Below are positions 26,701 to 35,867 of a stretch of DNA of 64,000 bases, in pieces. Below the pieces are notes generated by a model. The model did not search any database, had not been told where the DNA came from, and worked only from the letters and a program-made list of their open reading frames with translations. The stretch's first letter is position 1. Each line of letters opens with the position of its first letter. Made by a program: the position numbers and the translations under genes. The DNA comes from Cognatilysobacter bugurensis (lineage in GTDB: Bacteria > Pseudomonadota > Gammaproteobacteria > Xanthomonadales > Xanthomonadaceae), in NCBI RefSeq assembly GCF_014652095.1, contig NZ_BMYD01000003.1, forward strand, positions 124,001-188,000, written 5' to 3'.

Positions 26701-27342
26701 CTCGCCAAGGAGAAGATCGTCCTGCAGGCAGGGCAGACGCAGATCACGCTCGAGGGTGGGGACATCACGTTTGCCTGCCCGGGCACCTTTACGGTGAAGG
26801 CGAGCCAGCATCCGTTCTCGGGCGGAGCGAGCGCATCCGCGGCACTCGATACCCTGCCCGACGGGCTGACCGACCAAGCCATCGAGCTGCTCTACACCTA
26901 TCGCAACCTCGCGCCCGTGCAGGGCGCCCCGTTCAAGCTGGTATTCGCGAACGGTCAGACCATCAGCGGAACGCTAGATGAGGAGGGGAGGGCCCGCATC
27001 GAAAACGCGCCCGGCCACGCGGTGAAAGTGGAGTACGGCGAGGACAGGCGTACGACGCCCGAGCCGTTCATCGAACCGCTCGCCAATCCCATCTTCGGCA
27101 CTGCGCCCTCGACTGCCGAGGAGGCGCACCGTTTGCTGGAGCAATACGCGGCGGCGGAGCGCGCATTCCTCGAGGATTACTTCTTCGACGACGAAATCGA
27201 GGAGATGCAGTCGCAGGAGTGGAATGCGTACGCACACGACGCGTACCAGGACTACCGGCTCGACGGTGAGCACGACATCGCCACATCCGACTATCGCGCG
27301 GAACATCCCGAGCAGACACAAGACAAGGAGAGCTTGGCATGA
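23749..27342 (+). CDS. vgrG: VgrG T6SS spike protein with long N-terminal and C-terminal extensions
   Basis: This 1197-residue protein starts at ATG 23749 with AAGGAGA eight bases upstream. Residues 1 to about 208 are an alanine-rich, mostly helical extension that ordinary VgrGs lack. The gp27-like domain starts near LLAQSLIGRLSGEPRLLEID (about 208). Then come TTQYRETDWAFVARLLADAG, the OB-fold (FPWQRGRAPN, GTWVRVAEWLAGPNWG, PRIGSEVLVEFLHGDIDQPV), and a DUF2345 needle ending LEGGDITFACPGTFTVKA. A TTR-like segment (APFKLVFANG, DEEGRARIENAPG) and an acidic helical tail follow. The stop overlaps the PoNe effector ATG by four bases, so this is the dedicated spike for that DNase. Confidence 0.93.
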   Translation: MADPYSPFTLGDAANAIAADPELAPLAPATALADELLRLIRNGGDRTALAEELLAMARGHVPAITRAMPAEQAMAAAIDYERVLGKLAPLAPLVAGTLRALHRGRDRRAVAAQLASAPADVLMPDAAQARASGSRGLATPPFGADSLPSGAASARDVASVASKAGGVAGVAHVGAAAGLARSGNARGPADRRAPVSYAATERHAGASLLAQSLIGRLSGEPRLLEIDTALPGAFLVERYTGTEAVCAPFKFEIDCLSVSAFLDTRVLLGQSVTLRQRCVDQAWRHWHGLCTQVAPLGGDGGYARYRLTVEPWTALLALRRNALIFQDHDVRGVLEQVFADYPQADWRIDVTQPLPTRAVTTQYRETDWAFVARLLADAGLAWRFEHRQGASADDARLHTLVVFDRQAERPSARPDTLRFHRSNASERQDAITAFTQQRQMTPDAVVVGSWQAERVEAVAGTAELAPAGPNLPRREVYGMPRAGRFTDEAHVRQAAELQLDALRVSQSLHAGGGTGRGLEAGAAFTLVGHPELDGQRFVPVAIEHVATNNLGTGIVAILDDVELERGSYRNRFLAVPADTALVPAAQTRPLAPGAQTARVVGLPDAAVTGNRDHQVRIQFPWQRGRAPNPGGLADTGSRSNPEGHAPGDHTSGTWVRVAEWLAGPNWGSHALPRIGSEVLVEFLHGDIDQPVVTGQLYNGEVAPPFALTDASNHPGTLSGLHTQSLDGSGTQQWVIDDAPGQLRQRLHTSIADSRLELGYLIEHHNGQRGALRGQGFDLATLGWANLRAGQGVLLSTTARSRAQSTQFDVAEAVSQLKAAQDTAQALSDAASQHDVAGLAANEQQDAFIRQIDAEQDGRYTGPVGGQAAAKPTGSARDGGDPVERFASPVLLAESPDTIVMTTPASALAFAGNNLHLTSQGDAHIAAGQTWSAVSGRHAALLAQTGPIRVIAANGPMSLQAHTGALELLADQSVTITATDDRIDVLAKEKIVLQAGQTQITLEGGDITFACPGTFTVKASQHPFSGGASASAALDTLPDGLTDQAIELLYTYRNLAPVQGAPFKLVFANGQTISGTLDEEGRARIENAPGHAVKVEYGEDRRTTPEPFIEPLANPIFGTAPSTAEEAHRLLEQYAAAERAFLEDYFFDDEIEEMQSQEWNAYAHDAYQDYRLDGEHDIATSDYRAEHPEQTQDKESLA

Positions 27343-28862
27343 GCACCGTAGTCGCCAGGACTACCTCGAGCACCCCTCGCGCAAAACCCGTAAGCGCGAA
27401 GAACATCCGGGACGCTGAAGCGTCCGTCGGTGGATGGCTGCTCGAGCTCATTGACGGAAGCGGCAACTCGCCCTCCCAGATCATCGTCACCGCCGTGCTC
27501 GGTTGCGTACCTGTCGTCGGCCAGCTCTTCGACCTACGCGACCTGATCCGCTGCATCATCGCGATCGTCGCTGCACCGGCCAGCCCGTGGGCGTGGGTGG
27601 AATTGCTCATCACCCTGATCGGCTGCATTCCGGGTCTAGGCGACGGCTTCAAAGCCGCGTTCAAACTGGCGAAGTCGGGCGGCGCCAAGCCGGCCCGGGT
27701 TTTCGACGCCATGCGCGCCCACATGCAGGTCGACCCACGTGCGGCCCTCAGGCAGCTCGACTGGGGCAAGGTTAAACGCGAAAGCCCGCAGCTGCTCAAC
27801 GGCATGATCGACGGCATGATCCGTGGGCTCGACGGGTGGGGCGTCGAGCAGCTGGCCGGCCGCCAGCAGGTGGGTGCCCTCGTCCGAAGCCTGCGCGAAG
27901 TCAAGCGTGACGCGCCCACGATGCTCTCGAAAGCCGCCGACGAGCTGAAGAAGATCGCGGACGAGCTGACGGGCGCCGCCCCGCTGAAGAGCTCCGCTCA
28001 GGTCAACCCGAGGTTGGCCGCGCCGCCGTTGCCCGCTGCCGCAGGTAAGGGCAAATCCACGGGCTCAGGCGCAAAGGACCAGACCGGAAACAATGTCCCA
28101 GGCCGCGGCGCGCCGAACCCGCACCAGATTCGCCAGAGCAAGCGCAAGCGATGGTCCGAAGGCGTGGCCGCCGAGCACATCACCGAGTACCACGTGCGCA
28201 CCGCGCGACCCGCCGTGCGCAAGATCAACGACCACGGCCGGTTGACGGAAGAATGGGAGCGCAGCAAAAAAGTTGGGGGCGCCGCCGTGCGCGTCTCGGC
28301 AGTGACAGTGCAGGGCATTGATCATCTGTGGTTCGGTCCGCATCGCGGTCGCAAGTACACCGTAGGCGAGACAAAGGGCAGCACATTTGCCCACTTCAGC
28401 TTCCTGGCCGGTATGGCGGCTGGCGACCGTGAGGCTGTCGAGGCCACGCGCACCGACACCGGCAAGGTGCTGGGTGGCAAGGGTGAGTACACCGGGAAAG
28501 AGGCGATGACGCCCGACAAACCGGCAAGCTCATCGGTCCCGATACGTGACGAGAGTGCGTTGGCGAGCAGCAAAGGGGGCGGGGGCACCTTGTCGACAAA
28601 CAAGACCAAGGGGCGGCAGATGGGTCATCGGTGGGTCAGGCAATCGCTAGAAGCAGATAGCACGGTCTCTAGCGCCCACAAAGAACATTTGCTTGAATCG
28701 ATCAGGCGCTCCCTGATTCGCAAGCGACTCCCGGACATCTATCACCGAGAGTTGTTCATGGTCACCGGAAAACAGTATGAAATACACGATAGGGCGCGCG
28801 GAAAGACACATTTAGTCCAGCCGCCTGTCGTGCTGATCCCCGATGATGTGTTGGTCGAATAA
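27339..28862 (+). CDS. PoNe-type PD-(D/E)XK DNase T6SS effector
   Basis: This 507-residue protein has three regions. Residues 45-108 form a hydrophobic pre-toxin segment with two proline-containing hairpins (LGCVPVVGQLFDLRDLI and LITLIGCIPGLGDGFK), as in many VgrG-linked toxins. Residues 110-270 are a helical, then Pro/Gly-rich linker. The C-terminal toxin has a restriction-endonuclease-like signature: GIDHLWF (Asp328), YTVGETKGS (Glu344 and Lys346, the E-x-K pair), and TKGRQMGHRWV (Gln427, Trp432). The following gene is of PoNi type, which supports assignment to the PoNe DNase family that degrades target-cell DNA. There is no signal peptide. A roughly 70-residue insert separates E-x-K from the QxxxxW motif. 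Confidence 0.8.
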   Translation: MSTVVARTTSSTPRAKPVSAKNIRDAEASVGGWLLELIDGSGNSPSQIIVTAVLGCVPVVGQLFDLRDLIRCIIAIVAAPASPWAWVELLITLIGCIPGLGDGFKAAFKLAKSGGAKPARVFDAMRAHMQVDPRAALRQLDWGKVKRESPQLLNGMIDGMIRGLDGWGVEQLAGRQQVGALVRSLREVKRDAPTMLSKAADELKKIADELTGAAPLKSSAQVNPRLAAPPLPAAAGKGKSTGSGAKDQTGNNVPGRGAPNPHQIRQSKRKRWSEGVAAEHITEYHVRTARPAVRKINDHGRLTEEWERSKKVGGAAVRVSAVTVQGIDHLWFGPHRGRKYTVGETKGSTFAHFSFLAGMAAGDREAVEATRTDTGKVLGGKGEYTGKEAMTPDKPASSSVPIRDESALASSKGGGGTLSTNKTKGRQMGHRWVRQSLEADSTVSSAHKEHLLESIRRSLIRKRLPDIYHRELFMVTGKQYEIHDRARGKTHLVQPPVVLIPDDVLVE

Positions 28863-28864
28863 CT

Positions 28865-29890
28865 ATGTCCTCATCTCTTCTTGCCAAAGACGAATGGCAG
28901 CAGCGTCGTCGTGAACCACTGCAGAAGTATCCGGACTATCAGCGGCGTCTTTCATCGGCGACCGAGGATATCGCTGTTGCCACCGAATCGCTGGCGAATA
29001 TCGAGGAAAGCGACACCAAGGCAGGAATAATGTCTTGCGCGCGCCTCCGATCAGAGCTCGCGCTCGGGGCGATGCTCTACCGCTACTCCGGCGGGGGCGA
29101 GGTGCAAGTCATGGCTCAGGGCTTTCCTTCTACGCTTTCGTTTTGGCAAGAGTTCGCGACGCACCACGTTGCATTCCACCAAAGTAAAGAGTGTGACGGT
29201 CACCTGGTTCCACACTTGGATCTCTACGATCGCGACTACTGGGAGGCCCTGCAGCTCGTCTGCTTCGCCATCCTGCTAGGTCACTCGGACCAGCTGCAGG
29301 CCATCATGGATCTGCTGGTCTACGAGAACGACGACCAGGATGCGTTGCTGGAGGATCTGGTGGCGCCCTATCTGCCAGGCCGCCCCGGTTCGAAGGTCTA
29401 CACGCGGCAGTTGCCCTATCGGAAGACACGCAAGATCTTCGATGCGAAACCGGAGCAGCGGCCTGCGTTGATGGCGAAGTACCTGGACGAGTGGTACGAC
29501 GCGAGCCGTCGCGAGCCGTACTACGACCGACACAAGAGCAGCTATTTCCCGGGTTACTGGTCACTGGAAGCCGCCGCGATCACGTTCATTCTCGGCATCG
29601 ACGACAGCAGCTACCGCGACAAGAAGTTCTATCCGAAGGACCTGGTCGACTACGCCCGCAGCGTCGGTCGCCCACCGGTCGGGGCCGCCGAAGCGGACGC
29701 GAGTGGCGCCGCAATTCTGCGAGTGCCCGCGGGTCAGCCGGCACCCCGTGCTGGTTGGTGGTTCAGCGCTGCACAGCAGGGCAGTCGCCGTCATTTCCAG
29801 CAGGGCAGTGTTTTCCCGGACATCGAATACAGCGCTTACGGCGCTACGTTCTGGCAGTGGTCGCCGGACCAGTCCTCTCCGGCCCTGTGA
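28865..29890 (+). CDS. PoNi-type immunity protein (DUF1910/DUF1911) with extra C-terminal domain
   Basis: This 341-residue cytosolic protein starts two bases after the toxin stop. The C-terminal half has the DUF1911 signature SSYFPGYWSLEAAAITFILG with DDSSYRDKKFYPKDLVDYA. The helical N-terminal half fits DUF1910. These two domains define PoNi antitoxins, which block PoNe DNases. After about residue 270 a second module appears: GQPAPRAGWWFSAA, then SRRHFQQG and YGATFWQW. I read it as a small beta domain recurring in T6SS immunity proteins of related bacteria (from memory, moderate certainty). The stop is immediately followed by a long hairpin. This supplies self-protection for the upstream nuclease. 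Confidence 0.82.
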   Translation: MSSSLLAKDEWQQRRREPLQKYPDYQRRLSSATEDIAVATESLANIEESDTKAGIMSCARLRSELALGAMLYRYSGGGEVQVMAQGFPSTLSFWQEFATHHVAFHQSKECDGHLVPHLDLYDRDYWEALQLVCFAILLGHSDQLQAIMDLLVYENDDQDALLEDLVAPYLPGRPGSKVYTRQLPYRKTRKIFDAKPEQRPALMAKYLDEWYDASRREPYYDRHKSSYFPGYWSLEAAAITFILGIDDSSYRDKKFYPKDLVDYARSVGRPPVGAAEADASGAAILRVPAGQPAPRAGWWFSAAQQGSRRHFQQGSVFPDIEYSAYGATFWQWSPDQSSPAL

Positions 29891-29932
29891 GGCCTCGTAG
29901 CCTGCCGGTTCCGGTCGGCAGGCTACGAGGCC
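29891..29932. terminator. long perfect hairpin directly after the immunity gene
   Basis: Arms 29891-29907 and 29916-29932 are perfect 17-base inverted repeats (GGCCTCGTAGCCTGCCG and its complement) around an 8-base loop. The repeat begins on the base after the TGA. There is no T-run, so it may act as a bidirectional or Rho-assisted terminator, or as an mRNA-stabilising end, between converging genes. Confidence 0.7.
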
Positions 29933-29969
29933 AGCGGTGATTTAGCGCCGCCGTGACCGCTGGCATCCG

Positions 29970-29997
29970 GTCGTCAGCCGCGTCAGCGGCTGACGAC
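29970..29997. terminator. second hairpin between converging genes
   Basis: Arms 29970-29981 and 29986-29997 (GTCGTCAGCCGC and complement) form a perfect 12-base stem with a GTCA loop. It lies some 40 bases beyond the first hairpin and 65 bases before the end of the convergent peptidase remnant, so it can serve either strand. No T-run is present. Confidence 0.6.
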
Positions 29998-30061
29998 CAC
30001 GAGCCGGGTCCAAGCTGCCTCGACGCATCCACAGCCGGGCGATACCCGCATCCCACACACG

Positions 30062-30646
30062 TCAGAACGTCACACTCCAGCTATCGATCCGCCCGCTGTC
30101 GCCTGCGTAGTTGTCATTCACGCGCAGCTTCCAGGTGCCGTTGAGCGGCTCGCTGGAGAGGTTGGCCGTGTAGGTGGTCGCAATGTTGTCGGAGCTGCCG
30201 CCGGAGCGGTTGTGCAGGATGTAGACCGAGCCGTCCGGAGCGACCAGGTCGACTTTCAGATCGCCGATGTAGGTGTGGACGATGTTGACCGCGACCTTCG
30301 CGTCAGACGGCGCGTTGCCACTGCGACCGGAGACTGACACCGCGCTTTCGACCGTTGCGTTGTCGCGGATCGCGTAGTCGGTGCCGTTGCTGTAAGTCTG
30401 CGCCGCGCCGCCGCTGCCGTAGCTGCCGCTGAGGCTCAGACCCGAGAACGCGCTGTAGCCGTAGACCAGCACGTGGTAAGTGCCGGCCTGGGCGTTGGTG
30501 ATCGAACATGTTTCCGCATTCGTGCTGCCTTGGGACCGGCAGTCGTAGCTCGTCGTGCTCGCTTGGCTGCCGAACTTCACGTACAGGTCGGCATTGCCCG
30601 AGCCGCCGCCGGTCACAAACTTCAGGCCTGATGCGCCGGCCGGGAC
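30062..30646 (-). pseudogene. disconnected PPC domain and P-domain of the M28 peptidase, beyond an in-frame stop
   Basis: This segment continues the M28 peptidase in the same frame after a TAG codon at 30647-30649. Directly after the stop it reads VPAGASGLKFVTGGGSGNAD, the inside of a pre-peptidase C-terminal (PPC) domain. Then come YDCRSQGSTNAETC, a glycine linker, and from 30400 down a 112-residue P-domain (proprotein-convertase type) ending SWSVTF. No frameshift is needed; one base (expected AAG Lys to TAG) explains the break. Starts inside the remnant (GTG near 30616) would give a leaderless fragment without a signal peptide. Natural nonsense mutation or sequencing error cannot be told apart here. 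Confidence 0.8.
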
Positions 30647-32044
30647 CTACATGGTGTAACGCAGCATTGCGCCACGGGCGCCGGACAGGCCGGTCGCGGC
30701 GACACCATTCTCGAGCGTGTTGCCGCCACCGCCGCCGCCGGCGGTCTTACCGAGTTCGCCGAGGAACGCGAGCCCAAGCCTGGCGAATTTGACGCTGTGG
30801 CGCGCGCTGTCGCCCATGTTCGCGAGCGTGTCATTCGCGGTGTGGATTTGCGAGAACGGTCGCCCACTGACGTCGCCGCCTTCGAACATCATCGCGGCGG
30901 GGTAACCGGCGTGCGTCCACGAGGCGTGGTCGGAGCAGCCGTAGCCGCAGGTGTAAGTGCCGCGGGTGTGGCCCATTGGCGCGAGGTAGGTGTCGAACAG
31001 ATTGACGACGAAAGTCTTGAGGTCGGCGTTCGAGTAATCGGTGACGAGCTGCATCTCCTCGGGCGCGCCGGCGTTGTAGTTCGTCATGTCCAGCTGCAGC
31101 ACGCCGACGACGTTGCGGCCCTGGTTCTTGAACGATTGCGCGATCGCTTTCGAACCACGCAGGCCGACTTCCTCGGCGGCGTAGCCCATGAACTTGATGG
31201 TGCGTTTGGGCTTCCAGCCGCTGGCGAGCGAGACGCGGATGATCTCGGTCAGCGTTGCGATGCCGGAGGCATCGTCGTCCGCGCCAGGCGCGCGCTGGCT
31301 CGTGCTGCCGCCGGCGCTGGAGTTGATCGAATCCAGATGCCCGCCAATCACCACGATTTCGTTCGGCAGCTCGCTGCCCTGCACGGTCAGGATGACCGAC
31401 GGTTGCGTGGAGCAGTCGCTGCACGCGGTGAACAGCTCGGTCGTCAAGTCGCTGCGCCCGGCGGCGAGGCCCTGCCAGGTGTTACGGATCCACTCGGCCG
31501 AGGATTTGCCGGTGCTGCTGGTGTAGTAGCGGTTCTGGTACCCCGACAGGTGGCTGATCGTGTCGTAGATGTTGCGCTCGACGACCTGTGACAGCCACGG
31601 ATCGACGGTCGCGCGGTTGTCGATCGGATAGCTCGCGAGAAACGTGCCGTTGACCGACCGCGCAGCGGCGTCTGAGCGGATGAACGCATCGGCCTCGGCC
31701 TGGCTGTCGAACGCGAAGTAGCCGCCGCAGCGCTTTTCGTTTTCGTGCACGAAGCGGGTGATGTCGTCGAGCTGGTGCGCGCGGACCGGCAGCATCACGA
31801 GCTCCTGGCCCAGGCTGTCACGGCGGCCGATCGCGGCTCCGTTGCCGGTAATGGACTGGATGCCGCGGCGGTAGAGCTCGCGTGAGGTCACGATGTAGAC
31901 CTGCGCGAACGGGTCGGCGCTGCGATCGAGCGCGGCGGTCGTGTGGACATGGTCGTTGCGGGGCGCATAGGTCTGCGCTGCCACTGGCGAGCTGATGAGC
32001 ATTGCGAGCGCGGCCGTGAGCACAGCGGGGTGCGGCAGTTTCAT
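30647..32044 (-). CDS. secreted M28-family zinc aminopeptidase, truncated by nonsense codon
   Basis: The visible product is 465 residues. ATG 32044 follows AAGGAG by nine bases, and the signal peptide is MKLPHPAVLTAALAMLISSP plus VAAQ. The M28 zinc residues are all present: GGHLDS (His236), GADDDASG (Asp256), AAEEVGL (Glu291/292), QLDMTNY (Asp319) and QIHTANDT (His401). The CGYGCSDH pair could form a disulfide. The chain stops at AMLRYTM* in the first strands of a PPC domain. The catalytic domain is whole, so the truncated enzyme could still be active but would lack the C-terminal domains that are usually processed or used in secretion. The upstream neighbour is the M4 protease, same strand, 256 bases away. 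Confidence 0.85.
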   Translation of the reverse strand: MKLPHPAVLTAALAMLISSPVAAQTYAPRNDHVHTTAALDRSADPFAQVYIVTSRELYRRGIQSITGNGAAIGRRDSLGQELVMLPVRAHQLDDITRFVHENEKRCGGYFAFDSQAEADAFIRSDAAARSVNGTFLASYPIDNRATVDPWLSQVVERNIYDTISHLSGYQNRYYTSSTGKSSAEWIRNTWQGLAAGRSDLTTELFTACSDCSTQPSVILTVQGSELPNEIVVIGGHLDSINSSAGGSTSQRAPGADDDASGIATLTEIIRVSLASGWKPKRTIKFMGYAAEEVGLRGSKAIAQSFKNQGRNVVGVLQLDMTNYNAGAPEEMQLVTDYSNADLKTFVVNLFDTYLAPMGHTRGTYTCGYGCSDHASWTHAGYPAAMMFEGGDVSGRPFSQIHTANDTLANMGDSARHSVKFARLGLAFLGELGKTAGGGGGGNTLENGVAATGLSGARGAMLRYTM

Positions 32045-32261
32045 CGGGTCGACTCCTTCGCATCCGTCCGGCGGGACGGTCCTTTGGGATGGACGCGCAG
32101 CCACGCGGGCACGCGTCCGGCTGGATGAAGCGCTGATGCCCGCGCCCCGCAGGCGAGGCGCCCCCTTGTCGCACCAGATCTGATCGGCGCGGTGACGCGG
32201 CGGGTCGCCGCGTACCGGATGCATCGCGCGGATCGCCCGCGCATTGCGATGGCTCAGATAA

Positions 32262-32291
32262 GGACCGCCACGGCCTGGGCCGCAGCGGTCC
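32262..32291 (-). terminator. hairpin after the M4 protease gene
   Basis: Stem 32262-32268 with 32285-32291 (GGACCGC/GCGGTCC), about ten bases past the M4 stop. On the minus strand it is followed by TTATCT. It is a short, moderately convincing intrinsic terminator separating the two protease genes. Confidence 0.5.
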
Positions 32292-32300
32292 GCTTACGCA

Positions 32301-35646
<3,346 letters not shown>

Positions 35647-35709
35647 GGCCGGCATTCTACCGAGGCCTTTGCAGCTTCCCGGAACGCAAACCGACGGACA
35701 TTGCAGGAA

Positions 35710-35805
35710 TCCGAAACGGAGCCAAGCGGAGGTCGCAGCACTCCGAAACGGAGCCAAGCGGAGGTCGCAGCACTCGGAAACGGGGCCAAGCGGAGGTCAC
35801 TGCAC
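35710..35805. repeat. three tandem copies of a 32-bp repeat upstream of hemF
   Basis: Copies lie at 35710-35741, 35742-35773 and 35774-35805. The first two are identical; the third differs at about four positions. The unit begins TCCGAAACGGAGCCAAGCGG. They lie between hemF and the S9 peptidase gene. Because 32 is not a multiple of three, read-through peptides change frame at each copy, so these are not coding repeats. Confidence 0.85.
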
Positions 35806-35867
35806 GCCAGAACGCGAACGGGCGACCGAAGCCGCCCGTTTGCATCTCACCGATCACAACGTGCCGG

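Noticed and set aside
24205-26877. 890-codon open frame on the minus strand opposite vgrG
   Set aside because: It is a shadow of the high-GC vgrG coding strand, with Arg/Ala/Gly-rich translation and no recognisable motif, while the plus strand encodes a clear VgrG.
27339-28862. Reading the PoNe-type protein as an Rhs/YD-repeat toxin
   Set aside because: No YD repeats or core-cleavage motif; the domain order and the PoNi neighbour fit a VgrG-linked nuclease instead.
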